NCBI RefSeq assembly: GCF_020229735.1
Contig: NZ_CP083455.1
Span: forward strand, 585,001-649,000
From: Deinococcus taeanensis
Lineage (GTDB): Bacteria; Deinococcota; Deinococci; Deinococcales; Deinococcaceae
DNA length: 64,000 nucleotides
Direction: 5' to 3'
Shown here: positions 36,383 to 45,927 of the stretch, in pieces
Position numbering within the stretch: position 1 is the stretch's first letter
Layout: each line of letters starts with the position of its first letter
Program-made: the position numbers and the translations under genes
The notes under the pieces: generated by a model
Told to the model about the DNA's origin: nothing
Databases searched by the model: none
What the model saw: the letters and a program-made list of their open reading frames with translations, nothing else

Positions 36383-38332
36383 ATGCACGTCATTCTCCCT
36401 GATGGTAAACAACTCGAACTGAACGCCGGCGCGACCGCGCTGGACGCCGCAAAAGCCATCGGTCCGCGCCTCGCTCAGGACGCGCTGGCCGCCACCGCCA
36501 ACGGCGACCTGGTGGACCTGATGACGCCCCTGCCCGACGGCGCGCGCATCACGCTGATCACCAAGAAAAACCCCGCAGACGCCGCGCCGCTGTTCCGGCA
36601 CTCCCTCGGCCACGTGATGAGCCAGGCGGTCGGAGAGTACTACCAGGCCAAGGGGTACGGCGCGGACGTCGTCAAGCGCGGCGTGGGCCCCAGCATCGAG
36701 AACGGCTGGTACCAGGACTTCGATCTGCCGGAACCCCTGAAAGAGGAAGACCTGCCGGAAATCGAGCGGCTCATGCGGGACATCATCGCGCGCGGTCTCG
36801 ACTTCCAGCGGCGCGAAGTGAGCAAAGAGGAAGGGCTGGCGCAGTTCCCGCACGATCCGTACAAGCAGGAACTCATTCAGGGCCTTCCTGAAGACGAGCC
36901 CATCACGTTCTACCAGCAGGGCGATTACGTGGACCTGTGCCGCGGTCCGCACTTCCCCAACACGGGCCGCCTGCCCGGCGCGTTCAAGCTGATGAGCACG
37001 TCCGGCGCGTACTGGCGCGGCAACGAGAAAAACCCCATTCTCCAGCGCGTTTACGGCGTGGCGTTCGCCACGCAGAAGGAACTGGACGACCACCTGCACG
37101 CCCTGGAAGAAGCCAGGCGGCGCGACCACCGCAAACTGGGCAAAGAACTGGAACTTTTCACGATTGACCCGCTGGTCGGCAAGGGCCTGCCCCTGTGGCT
37201 GCCGAACGGCACGGTGCTGCGCGAGGAACTGACCAGCTTCATGAAAGAGCAGCAGTTCCAGCGCGGCTACCAGGGAGTCATCACGCCGAACATCGGGAAC
37301 CTGGACCTGTACCGCACGAGCGGACACTACGAGAAGTACGCCGACGGACAGTTCCGCCCGATTGAGGTGGATGACGAGGAGTACATGCTCAAACCCATGA
37401 ACTGCCCGCATCACGTGCGGATCTACGCCAGCAAACCGCGCTCGTACCGCGACCTGCCGGTGCGACTCGCGGAGTTCGGCACGGTCTACCGCTACGAGCA
37501 GAGCGGCGAACTGAACGGCCTGACCCGCGTGCGGGGGTTCACGCAGGACGACGCCCACCTGTTCGTGCGGCCCGACCAGCTGAAAAAAGAATTCCTGGAC
37601 GTGCTGAGCCTTACGGTGCTCGTCCTGAAGACCTTCGGCATGAACGAGGTGCGGTTCCGCGTCGGCACCCGCGACCCCGAAAGCGACAAGTACGTCGGTG
37701 ACGAGGGCAACTGGGACCTTGCGGAACGCCAGATTATCGAGGCGGTCGAGGAAGTGGGGCTGCCGTACACCATCGAACCCGGTGACGCCGCCTTCTACGG
37801 GCCGAAACTGGACTTCGTGGTGAAGGACGTCCTGGGCCGGGAGTGGCAGCTGGGCACCATTCAGGTGGATTACAACCTTCCTGAACGCTTCGACATCAGT
37901 TACGTCGGTGAGGACGGCCAGGATCACCGCCCGATCATGATTCACCGCGCGCCCTTCGGCAGCATTGAGCGTTTCACCGGCATCCTGATCGAGCATTACG
38001 CCGGGGACTTCCCGCTGTGGCTCGCGCCGCGCCAGATCATGATCATTCCCATCGCCGACCGGCACAACGAGTACGCCTGGGCCCTGCGTGAAGAGCTGCA
38101 CGCCGCGGGCCTGCGCGCCGAGGTGGACGACTCCAGCAACCGCATGAACGCGAAGGTTCGCACCGCTGAACTGAGCAAGATTCCCGTCATGCTTATCGTC
38201 GGGGACAAGGAACAGGAAGGCCGCGAGGTCAGCGTCCGCGAACGGACCCCTGAAGGACATAAGGAACGCAAGGGCATTGCCTTTAACGACCTCAAGAGCG
38301 AACTGCTCGAACGGTACAAGAACCGCGCGTAA
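36383..38332 (+). CDS. thrS: Threonyl-tRNA synthetase
   Basis: Charges tRNA-Thr in the cytosol. The 649-residue protein has the expected order: TGS domain ('HVILPDGKQLELNAG'), the editing domain with 'RHSLGHVMSQAV' and 'YVDLCRGPHFPNTGRL', the class II catalytic core with 'MNCPHHVRIYASKPRSYRDLPVRLAEFGTVYRYE' (zinc Cys and motif 2, broken here only by my reading), motif 3 'HRAPFGSIERF', and the anticodon-binding domain. Start ATG 36383 has GAGAGG 6 nt upstream. Expression may depend on the leader hairpin described at 36269. Confidence 0.97.
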   Translation: MHVILPDGKQLELNAGATALDAAKAIGPRLAQDALAATANGDLVDLMTPLPDGARITLITKKNPADAAPLFRHSLGHVMSQAVGEYYQAKGYGADVVKRGVGPSIENGWYQDFDLPEPLKEEDLPEIERLMRDIIARGLDFQRREVSKEEGLAQFPHDPYKQELIQGLPEDEPITFYQQGDYVDLCRGPHFPNTGRLPGAFKLMSTSGAYWRGNEKNPILQRVYGVAFATQKELDDHLHALEEARRRDHRKLGKELELFTIDPLVGKGLPLWLPNGTVLREELTSFMKEQQFQRGYQGVITPNIGNLDLYRTSGHYEKYADGQFRPIEVDDEEYMLKPMNCPHHVRIYASKPRSYRDLPVRLAEFGTVYRYEQSGELNGLTRVRGFTQDDAHLFVRPDQLKKEFLDVLSLTVLVLKTFGMNEVRFRVGTRDPESDKYVGDEGNWDLAERQIIEAVEEVGLPYTIEPGDAAFYGPKLDFVVKDVLGREWQLGTIQVDYNLPERFDISYVGEDGQDHRPIMIHRAPFGSIERFTGILIEHYAGDFPLWLAPRQIMIIPIADRHNEYAWALREELHAAGLRAEVDDSSNRMNAKVRTAELSKIPVMLIVGDKEQEGREVSVRERTPEGHKERKGIAFNDLKSELLERYKNRA

Positions 38333-38351
38333 CAGGAGCGGAACAATCGAG

Positions 38352-38387
38352 CGTCCGGTCATGGTGACCGGGCGTCTTTTTTTTTTT
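38352..38387 (+). terminator. Strong intrinsic terminator of thrS
   Basis: CGTCCGGTCA pairs with TGACCGGGCG (one G-U pair), loop TGG, followed by C and a run of eleven T. Confidence 0.95.
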
Positions 38388-39553
38388 GCATACGCCCCGA
38401 TTTTCAGAGGCACAGGGAGAATGAGCTGAACAACTTGATCGCACGAAGCCACCCGCACTGCCGGGTCAGACTGGTGGCCTTGACTGCCGGGCCTGTAGGT
38501 CGGAGGTCATGTGGATGGGGGCACCGGAGGGTGATTCAGACCAAGATGAGTTGGCAGCTGCACTCATCCGGTTGTCTGGGCGGGCAGAAGTCAGCGTAGC
38601 GACCAGCCCCTGACTCGTGCCGCCAAGAAGCTCTGTCAGGCTGACGTCGACCACAAAGATGGCCCGGCCAGCAGCGCGGCGGGTCATTCCGCGGTGGAGC
38701 AGACTTGTGACCTGCAGAGAGGGTCGAGTCCCTTTGCCCCAAAGCCAGCAGGACGGAGCTGCCAGTCATCCTCTGATGACGCAGTTTCATAGCGTTGAAA
38801 GCTGCGACAGGCCTCCCTGGCGGTCATGTCTCCGTCCTGGCGCAATGACAGGATTAAACGGCTGGTTGTTCCACTGCTTTTGCTTTGCTCCTGACGTTCA
38901 AGCCTGAACTCCGGTACAGACCGGAACAGGACGGTCCCCGCAACAAGAAGGGCCAGCGGCCGCAGGGGAGGGGCAATATGCTCTCCCCCAGAAGCCTCTG
39001 ATCCACCACAGCCGCAGGCCTGAGTTCCTGCAGGGCCTGATTGTACGCCTGTGCCTCGGTGAGGTCGCCCAGGGTCAGTTGCTGGAATTCGCCTGTGGCC
39101 GAGGGGTTGGTGCCGAGCCCCCTGGCAATCCTGACCGCGCAGGTCTCCGGTTGCCGCCCGGACGTGGCTTCGTTCCAGGCAGACCTGAACTTCAGGACGG
39201 ACCGCAGGGCACATGCTGGGATTCGCGCTGAAAGATGAGTCCAACATGCCCATTGTCCGTGAGGCGGTTGTACCTGTGTCTTAGTCCGCCAGCGTCAATG
39301 GGACGCGTTTCAGCCACCAGCAGGTACGTCCTTCCAGAGGTGCCGGGCAGGGGACAGGGTGCCTTGCCTGAAGCTGAACTGGCCGCCGGTACAGCACTGC
39401 ACTTGCTGAATGAGGCGCAGGCCGTCAAAAGGTGGCGAGAGACAGGAAATTCACCGATCCCAAGAGGAGGTGGCGTTCTGTCCCCTTACTTTGCATTGCT
39501 GCATGGCGCCTCCGGGAAGTCGCAGAGGTTCAGTTCACCAGGAAAAGCCCGCT
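38388..39553. other. Gene-poor stretch with possible coding relics
   Basis: No intact gene is supported. On the minus strand a run at about 38960-39180 reads like protein ('LGTNPSATGEFQQLTLGDL', 'AQAYNQALQELRPAAVVDQ') but has no usable start and ends in stops nearby; another frame at 39250-39400 has 'GRTYLLVAETRPIDAGGL'. These suggest one or more decayed genes that I cannot identify. Confidence 0.45.
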
Positions 39554-40576
39554 TTACCGGAACAGGCGCAGACGTTCCTCGATCACGCTGGCCGCACCAG
39601 GCCTGGCGGTGGTGACTGCACGGATCCGCGCGAACTCCTGCATGTCACCATAATCAGTGAGTTTCATGCCATTCAGAAACACAGTGGGTGTCCCCTGGAC
39701 GCCCAAGCTCAGGCCCACCCGGTACTGCGCGTCAACGCTGGTCTTGAAGGTGCGCTGCCCCAGGCATGTCTTGAACGCCGCCGTGTCCAGGCCCGCGGCC
39801 CTGGCGTAGACGCTGTACCTGCCGGGCGCATCCTTCGGATTTAAAGGTGTCCAGGTGGCCGCATTGGCGAACAGCTGATCTGCGAACGGCCAGAACTTCC
39901 CCTGCGCCAGCGCGCACTCACTCGCCTCAGCGGCGCCCAGGGCGTTGCGGTGGAACGACAGCGGGAACTCGTAGTGCACCACGCGGTAGGTGCCACTGGC
40001 CTTGCGCCACGCCGGCATCGCCTTGTCCCACATGAGCTTGCAGTACGGACACTGGAAATCACTGAAGATCCGCAGCACATTCGGCGCCTCGGCACTTCCA
40101 GTGACGGCCCAGGCGGGTGGGAAGGCGCTGTCCGGCCAGACCTTCATGGCCACATACCCCAGGTACCGCGGCGCACTGGCGTCCCCAGTGACTTTCAGGG
40201 CGATCAGGTCGGTCGCGCCCTCATCAGTCACGTCCACAAACCCCTGGCGGGCCGCCGTCAGCAGTTTTGGGTCGGACAGGCTCTGCTGCAACTTTGGGAG
40301 GTTGGCTGCCTCCAGCCCCCAACCGGCGCCAATGCCCCGTGCCAACCCTTCAATCGAGTCGGTTTGAGTCAGTACACCAACCACCAGCCCGCCCACAACG
40401 TCCAGGGTCACCGTGGAACTGGCGCTGTGAAACGTGAGGCCCTGAAGGTTAAACCCGGACAGCAGTGGCTGCGCGGCCGTCGCGCCGGGCGTCGCCATCA
40501 GCTGGGCGGAAGCGCCTGTTCCCAACAGGACAGAGAGGATCATGATGCGGGCTGGTCCACGCAGAGTGCTGCTCAT
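39554..40576 (-). CDS. DsbA-like thioredoxin-fold exported protein
   Basis: A 340-residue exported protein. A signal peptide (residues ~1-24, 'ILSVLLGTGASAQ') is followed by ~140 residues without a known motif and then a DsbA/thioredoxin domain with the active site Cys176-Pro-Tyr-Cys179 ('FSDFQCPYCKLMW') and the cis-Pro loop 'VQGTPTVFLNG'. It belongs to the DsbA/DsbG-like 'thioredoxin_4' group and should form or exchange disulfides in exported proteins. ATG 40576 is set by TAGACT 7 nt upstream, not the longer frame, which overlaps the tRNA. Confidence 0.9.
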   Translation of the reverse strand: MSSTLRGPARIMILSVLLGTGASAQLMATPGATAAQPLLSGFNLQGLTFHSASSTVTLDVVGGLVVGVLTQTDSIEGLARGIGAGWGLEAANLPKLQQSLSDPKLLTAARQGFVDVTDEGATDLIALKVTGDASAPRYLGYVAMKVWPDSAFPPAWAVTGSAEAPNVLRIFSDFQCPYCKLMWDKAMPAWRKASGTYRVVHYEFPLSFHRNALGAAEASECALAQGKFWPFADQLFANAATWTPLNPKDAPGRYSVYARAAGLDTAAFKTCLGQRTFKTSVDAQYRVGLSLGVQGTPTVFLNGMKLTDYGDMQEFARIRAVTTARPGAASVIEERLRLFR

Positions 40577-40583
40577 GAAAAGC

Positions 40584-40589
40584 AGTCTA
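40584..40589 (-). promoter_or_regulatory. -10 box for leaderless DsbA-like gene
   Basis: TAGACT on the minus strand ends 7 nt before the ATG at 40576. Confidence 0.7.
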
Positions 40590-40634
40590 GAGTGCGCGCG
40601 GGGCCAGCAAAGCAGGAGAAGAGCCCCACCCCTG

Positions 40635-40663
40635 TTTACAGGTCTGAACGTCCGTGCTAACAT
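40635..40663 (+). promoter_or_regulatory. Promoter of the tRNA-Cys/tRNA-Val unit
   Basis: TTTACA and TAACAT are separated by exactly 17 nt; the first tRNA begins about 65 nt downstream. Confidence 0.75.
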
Positions 40664-40726
40664 TCCTTCCGCTGGAGAGGAAGGACCCACCAGCCGCCCG
40701 CAGGCGACAGCAAAAGCCAGACGGCA

Positions 40727-40802
<76 letters not shown>

Positions 40803-40811
40803 ACTTTACCC

Positions 40812-40888
<77 letters not shown>

Positions 40889-40892
40889 GCAG

Positions 40893-40924
40893 AACTCTCG
40901 TCTAGGCGGGAGTTTTTTCTTTTG
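40893..40924 (+). terminator. Intrinsic terminator of the tRNA unit
   Basis: AACTCTCGT pairs with GCGGGAGTT (two G-U pairs) around CTAG, followed by TTTTCTTTT. Confidence 0.9.
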
Positions 40925-40971
40925 CATGTTCATCACTGAGGGCGCTTGGTAGCAGCGCTGATAGCAACTGT

Positions 40972-41372
40972 CTACAACTCCAGTGGATCCAGGTCCAACG
41001 GGTCCGGCCGGGTGCTCAGGTTCTTGAGGATCAGCACGGCCTTCTCGCGCTGCTCTTCGAACACGTGCCCGTACACGTCCGGCGTGAGGCTCGCGCGGCT
41101 GTGCCCGAGGCGGTCTGCCAGCGCCTTGGGGTCCAGGCCCTGGTAGATGGCCAGCGAGGCGTAAGTGTGCCGGATGTCATGAATGCGGATGCGGCGACCT
41201 GGGCTCGACCCAGCAGGGCGTACCAATCCCGCAGGAGGTTACGGGGCTGGTAGAGGGTCCCAACGGCCGTCGTGAATACCAGGCCGCTCTCTTCCCAGTC
41301 CTCACCGACCGCGTCTGCCCGGATGCCGAGACGCAGTTCACGCAGCATACCGTCCAGCGCCTCGAGTGGTAC
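40972..41372 (-). pseudogene. Decayed tyrosine recombinase (integrase) next to tRNA-Val
   Basis: The C-terminal catalytic part survives: 'RIRIHDIRHTYASLAIYQG' with the His-x-x-Arg pair, 'LADRLGHSRASLTPDVYGHVF' with the last His and the nucleophile Tyr. A one-base frameshift near 41190-41205 separates it from the upstream piece 'VPLEALDGMLRELRLGIRADAV...LVFTTAVGTLYQPRNLLRDW'. The 5' side is cut by a short inverted-repeat element at 41373, and the N-terminal DNA-binding half and first catalytic Arg are missing. Orientation and position next to a tRNA gene are typical of an integrated element. Confidence 0.85.
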
Positions 41373-41485
41373 TATTGATAACGACACGGGTTCGCCTTGC
41401 TCCCGTCCAGACCCGGCAGCGATCAAACTCACCCAGACACCTGAAGTCTGACGGCAACCGATTCAAAGCTCCGTCGTCATCAATA
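41373..41485. mobile_element. 113-bp MITE with IS630-type ends
   Basis: The ends are inverted: TA-TTGATAACGAC on the left (from 41373) and GTCGTCATCAA-TA on the right (to 41485), one mismatch, each flanked by TA. The same TTGATAACG(A/G)C end occurs on the IS630-family element at 44920-45967. It contains no gene and interrupts the integrase relic, so it was probably mobilised by that transposase. Confidence 0.75.
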
Positions 41486-41833
41486 GGGAGTTGAGCACAG
41501 CGCCTGCCGAAGTGCAGGCCGCTCTGCTAGAGGCCGGGAGTCCGGACAGAGCTCGCCGCAGATAGTGGCCGGCCTGCGAGACCTGGTCGACGTAAGCCGC
41601 AACTGTGCGGCCACAATCGTCCGGAATGAACTGGGCAACGCCAGCGTGTACGCCCAGCGGAAAGGTCAGCGGCAGGCGGGCGTCACCCACTACATCTGGC
41701 TGACCGCTCAAGACTTCCGCGTCCGTGACGCGCGTCGGGCGCGTCACGGCAAGACTTTCGCTTGCAACGATCCACCCCAGATGGGCACCCTAGCCAGCCC
41801 ATTCTCTGCCGGTGTGATGCGCTGACGGTATTG
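41486..41833. other. Stretch between MITE and IS4-type element
   Basis: About 350 bp without a supported gene. Open frames on both strands (41463-41747 minus, 41565-41825 plus) lack recognisable motifs. It may be the remainder of the former integrated element. Confidence 0.4.
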
Positions 41834-43053
41834 CCTGAAAGCGCTGTACCGGACATCTTCAGGTTGGAGCTGTGCTGGACGGGAACTCCCTGAACGTGTG
41901 AGCGGTCGCGAACCGGCACGACACACGGCGGTGTTTCGGGGGTGTGACGACTCCAAAACCCGCCGATCTCCAGCGGACCGAACTCAACCGCTACTTCAGC
42001 CTGCGTGCCTTTCCTGCGCCACGACACGCTGCAGCGTGTCGTGGACGTGATCTTCGCGATGGTCACCGCCAGGAGCGTGAATCACAGTGATCTGTGCGCT
42101 CACCTCCCCTGGGGAGCTCCGTCGACGTAAAGAAACGCCGGATGGAACGAGGGTGCCGTGATCCCCAGTTCACCGAATCCGTCTTCCTGACTTGCCTGCT
42201 GGCGCTGCTGCCCCCAGGGACATTGCTGCTCCGCATAGACCGCACCACCTGGGAGCGCGGCGAGTCGCCCGTGAATCTCCTGGTCCTTGGCGTCGTCCTC
42301 CACGGGTCCACAGTGCCACTCGTCTGGACCGCTCTGGATCACGACCGCAACAGCGGCACGGTGCGGCGCATCCAACTGGTCTCCAGGATGCTGAAGGCCC
42401 TTCCAGCGGCACGCTGGAAGGGCCTGGTCGCCGACCGAGAGTTCATTGGCGGCGAGTGGTTCCAGTTCCTGAGACGCAAGGGCATCAAACGTAACATCCG
42501 CATCCGGAAGACTGCCGTTGTCGATGAGCTGCGCGTGGAGGCGTGGTTCGGTGACCTGAAGATCGGGGAAGCGCGGTGCCTCGCCGAGCGGGCCAACGTC
42601 TACGGTGAGGTCATGCACGCCCGTGGCGACCAGGTCACCTGCAGGTGACTTGGTCGCGATCGCCACCGATTTCAGCGTCTGGGACACGTGTGTGCTGTAC
42701 CGGGCGCGCTGGTCGGTAGAGCGCACGTTCGCCAGCCTCAAGGTCCGTGGGTTCGATTCTTATGCGCACCGGCATCACCTAACCTGAACGTCTGGAACGT
42801 CTGTTCGGGCTGTTCATCCTGGCGTGGGTCAGCTACCTGCGGGTGGGCGTGTGGCTCCAGGCGCACGGCCCGATCAAGGTGAAGGCTCATGGCCGACCGG
42901 CCATGAGCCTCGTGCGATACGGCGCCAAACAGCTCTGTCATGCCTTGCGCTGGGGACTGCCCGAGTTACCCGAACTGATGAGGCTGCTCAGCACGCCATT
43001 TCAAGCGCCAGGCGCGGCTTGAAGGTGAGATGTCCGGTACAGAAACCTGAAAG
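41834..43053 (+). mobile_element. Degenerate IS4-family insertion sequence with target duplication
   Basis: Perfect 15-bp terminal inverted repeats, CTGTACCGGACATCT at 41844-41858 and its complement at 43028-43042, enclose a decayed transposase. The 8-bp sequence CCTGAAAG flanks the element directly at 41834-41841 and 43046-43053, the expected target duplication. The element proper is about 1.2 kb. Intact ends with a broken gene suggest fairly recent arrival followed by loss of function, or that it can be moved only in trans. Confidence 0.88.
41943..43021 (+). pseudogene. IS4-family transposase, frameshifted
   Basis: At least four fragments in different frames. They are an N-terminal 'TELNRYFSLRAF', then 'HDTLQRVVDVIFAMVTARSV', a long middle piece (42094-42648) with 'LLRIDRTTWERG' (first Asp) and 'GLVADREFIGGEWFQFL' (second Asp), a piece with 'YRARWSVERTFASLK' (the IS4 YREK motif holding the catalytic Glu), and a tail 'LFGLFILAWVSYLRVG'. 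The DDE triad is complete across the pieces, but no single frame encodes it, so the gene is inactive. Confidence 0.88.
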
Positions 43054-43078
43054 GTTTAATGGGTAACGAGGGCTGGCG

Positions 43079-43639
43079 TCACGTGGGTTTGGCAGGCACG
43101 CGTTGTGTGGGCAGACTCTTATCAGGAAGAAGAAACAAGGCAATCAACCCCACAAGGCTGAATACACCAAGCAACCCTGTAAGCGGACTTTGATGCTTGC
43201 TTCGGGCATACAGCACTCCACCATTCAGGCCGAAGAGGATGGCGGCGACAAGGAAAAGTGAGGTAAACAAACTGGCTTCTCCATTGGCCTCGGGGAAAGC
43301 ACTAATTCCGAGAATGCGGAGGGGAAGGGGAAGTGCCACGAGAGCCGTTCCAAGAGCTCGCATCGTAGATTTTGACGAGTCGTCCACCCAGGTGAGTCCA
43401 AGGAGAAGTGGCCCAAGGACCGGCATAGTACCAAGGAGTAGGGTCGATCGAGAGCGATCAGGCAGTTGTGCGAGCTTCCAGATCAGCCACCAGTACACGG
43501 GTACTCCAAGGAGTGCCAGGAGAGGAGCCCATACGCCGCCTCCGGGTAGATCCTTACCTGGGATGCTGAGGAAAACGTTTGGGACCACTGTGATCAGTAC
43601 GGCAGAAATCACATATTTCCAGCTTTCGGCTTTCATCAT
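43079..43639 (-). CDS. Hypothetical multi-spanning membrane protein
   Basis: A 186-residue protein with about five or six hydrophobic segments ('VISAVLITVVPNVFLSI', 'APLLALLGVPVYWWLIW', 'LGTMPVLGPLLLGL', 'LFTSLFLVAAILFGLNGG', 'GVFSLVGLIALFLL'). I recognise no family. GC content is lower than in core genes. It starts 25 bp from the IS4-type element. The ATG pair at 43639/43636 follows TATACA by about 10 nt, with AGGA abutting. Confidence 0.65.
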   Translation of the reverse strand: MMKAESWKYVISAVLITVVPNVFLSIPGKDLPGGGVWAPLLALLGVPVYWWLIWKLAQLPDRSRSTLLLGTMPVLGPLLLGLTWVDDSSKSTMRALGTALVALPLPLRILGISAFPEANGEASLFTSLFLVAAILFGLNGGVLYARSKHQSPLTGLLGVFSLVGLIALFLLPDKSLPTQRVPAKPT

Positions 43640-44280
43640 TCCTAAGAAATGTATAGGAATTCCATGAATATATGGATGAGAACCAAGGCCAGTCGTGCAG
43701 CAGTTTTCGCTTCCTATCCCTTCCGCTCCGCAATGGGCGGTTTTTTGTGGCCCACCCATCGGCCTTGTAATTGGGAGATGAGAGATATGAATCGTCAACG
43801 GAGGGAGGCTCTATGTTCAAAAACTTCCTGACTGCTCGACTCGCCAACGTTCCCTCAGTACCGGCGCCGACGCATCCGCTGTGGAGACCTTTCTGCACGC
43901 CGCGCGAACCACTGAGGCAACATATGAGCTGAGGCGGCACTGATCAGTTGAGGCAATCGAGACTGTCGTGTCCTGCTGGGCCACCCAGGCTAAATTTTGC
44001 GCCCAGGCTCCTCATTGTCTGCCTGACCTCCGAAGAGACACTTGGCCGCTGAGGCTTGTGCACCTCTTGTTCGCGTTGCAGAACCGGGAAACCAGGACAG
44101 CAGGTGGCAGGCAGAGAAGTGACTGGAGGAAGCCTCCTGAGTTCATGGTGTTCCTCCTGGTGCGCAGGTGCTGGAGCCCGGCATGGTAATGGCGTGCTGC
44201 TGGACACAGGCGCGGCCGGTTGATTGCACGTTCGCGCCCAGGGGTAATCCACATTTTGAAGTGAATCCTGGTTGCACAGG
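43640..44280. other. Gene-poor accessory stretch
   Basis: About 640 bp. A plus-strand frame at 43813 with GGAGG upstream encodes only 39 residues ('MFKNFLTARLANVPSVP'); another frame reads 'SAVETFLHAARTTEATYELRRH' to a stop at about 43939, so this may be a short decayed gene. Nothing else is supported apart from the terminator at 43723. Confidence 0.4.
43723..43746 (+). terminator. Intrinsic terminator without a matching gene
   Basis: CCGCTC pairs with GGGCGG around CGCAAT, followed by six T. No plus-strand gene ends just upstream, so its gene was probably lost. Confidence 0.65.
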
Positions 44281-44284
44281 GGTT

Positions 44285-44290
44285 TACGCT
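44285..44290 (+). promoter_or_regulatory. -10 box for leaderless lipoprotein gene
   Basis: TACGCT ends 6 nt before the ATG at 44297. Confidence 0.65.
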
Positions 44291-44296
44291 ACTGGT

Positions 44297-44689
44297 ATGC
44301 GATGGCCCCTGCTCCTGATTGGATTGCTGCTGACCGCCTGCCAGAAGCCTGCACCGGCCGCGACGGAGGTCAAACCTGAGATCGTGGGCACCGCGGAGGG
44401 CGGACAGAAGATCGAGCGGCTCAGCTTGGGGAAGGTTCCTCCCGGTGACTCGCCGTACTTCACCCTTGAGGGAGGCACTTACGTCGCCGTCCTCAAGGAC
44501 CTGCCCGGTGGCTGCTTCGGGTCGTTGGCCCTGATGCGATACGAGAGCAAAGACGTCGTTGAGGAATTCACCTGGAACGTGCAGACCACGCAGCTCACTG
44601 TGAAGGACCTCAAGCCTGGCACGTACTATTTTAATTCCATCACGCAAGACGGTTGTACGCCACGATTAGAACTGACCACTCAATCCTGA
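44297..44689 (+). CDS. Small lipoprotein of unknown function
   Basis: A 130-residue exported lipoprotein: 'MRWPLLLIGLLLTACQKP' is a lipoprotein signal with lipobox LTAC. The mature part is beta-rich ('YFTLEGGTYVAVLKDLPGGCFGSLAL', 'TTQLTVKDLKPGTYYF', 'GCTPRLEL') and holds two Cys that could form a disulfide. The pattern recalls jelly-roll or pre-peptidase C-terminal-like beta domains, but I would not assign a family. ATG 44297 is set by TACGCT. Confidence 0.75.
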   Translation: MRWPLLLIGLLLTACQKPAPAATEVKPEIVGTAEGGQKIERLSLGKVPPGDSPYFTLEGGTYVAVLKDLPGGCFGSLALMRYESKDVVEEFTWNVQTTQLTVKDLKPGTYYFNSITQDGCTPRLELTTQS

Positions 44690-44918
44690 CCGCCTTTTCA
44701 GAAGCACAGGTGTTTTACGGAAGCTGGGGTAACCAACGGGATCGACATGCACTGTGGCCTTCATGTTCATTCTCGCATCACAGGTGTCACTGGCCGACAC
44801 TGCCGACCATGACGGCCAACACCCTCAGGAGAATGGCGCCGATTAGCAGAACATCGAATGTCCTGCCAGCGCGGGTATCAGCATTGTCGATGATGTTCGC
44901 GAGCGTGTCCCGCCACAC

Positions 44919-45927
44919 TTATTGATAACGGCATAAGTTAAAGTCCATCAAACGTTGAGGCAGGTCGATGTACCGAACCCGTTGCCAGGCCGTCGTCAGC
45001 TTCGCTTTCAGCACGCCCACTGAGCGGGCACAGAAGTTCCCCAGCACATTGCGCTTCACGTACGCCCACACCAGCTCGATGGGATTCAACTCCGGAGCGT
45101 ACGGCGGCAAAAACACCAGCGACAGGCGTTCGTGGAGATCCACGAACGCCTGAGTTGCCTTCGCTCGGTGAATGCCCGCGTTGTCCAGCACCACCACGAT
45201 CTCCCCCTGCACATGGCGCATCAGATGCTGGAAGAACCGGGTGACGTCCCCACCCCGGATCGCCCCATGCTTCGTGTGCTGGAAGAATCGACCGTCCGAA
45301 GTGATCGCCCCGATAATCGAGCGTTTTTCCCAGTTGGCCGGGAGTGTGACCAGGGGCGTGACGCCCCTGGTCGACCACGTTCGTCTTCGCACACCGTTCA
45401 GCGAGAAGCCAACCTCATCCAGGTCCACCAGGGTGGCGCCCTGCGCGACCTTTTTTTCCCAACTCCGGCGCCACCTGTTCTTTCCAGGACGCGATCCGGA
45501 GTTCATTGCGTTCTGCTGCCCGTCCATCCGGCATCTGGGGCGTGAACCCCAGCTGACGAAGAATTCTCCGGACGTGATCGGGGTGGTACCACACGTCGAA
45601 GTGCCGCCCGATCAGGTCTGCGACTCGTCTGGTGCTCCAGGTCGGGTCAGGGAAGCCATGGTGCAGCGCACCCTCCCTCAGGAGGGTGCGGACCTGTTCG
45701 AGCTGGGCGGTGGTGAGTCGGGAGGGGCGTCCTGTCGTCACCGTTGCCTGGAGACTGCCGGTGCGCTTCAGGCGTTTCTTCCAGTTGCTGACGGTGTGTA
45801 CGGACACGCCGAAGTGCTGGGCAATCACCTGCTGTGAATGCTGGCCCCCTTGAAGCCAGGGGGTCGCCGCCAGTCGACGTTCCTCCAGCTGCGCTCGGGA
45901 GTATTTGGATGGATGCCATTCAGCCAC
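44919..45927 (-). CDS. IS630-family transposase, two frames joined at an A7 run
   Basis: The first frame (45927 to about 45451) holds the helix-turn-helix half ('QVIAQHFGVSVHTVSNWKKRL', 'TRRVADLIGRHFDVWYHPDHVRRILRQLG'). The second (to 44919) holds the DDE domain: 'LVDLDEVGFSLNG', 'EIVVVLDNAGIHRA' and 'PYAPELNPIELVWAYVK'. The switch coincides with seven A (45451-45457 complement), where a -1 shift joins '...PELGKK' to 'VAQGATLVDLDE'. Such slippery runs allow programmed frameshifting in IS630 elements. Both halves are otherwise uninterrupted, so the element may be active. The GTG start is at 45927. Confidence 0.88.

Noticed and set aside
38688..38740. tRNA-like sequence (T-arm-like 'gagggtcgagtccct')
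   Set aside because: A T-loop base is missing, the anticodon stem has a mismatch and no acceptor stem pairs. At best a degraded tRNA fragment.
42740..42775. T-arm-like 'gtgggttcgattc' in the IS4 element
   Set aside because: It is coding sequence of the transposase, in the YREK-motif region, and no cloverleaf forms.
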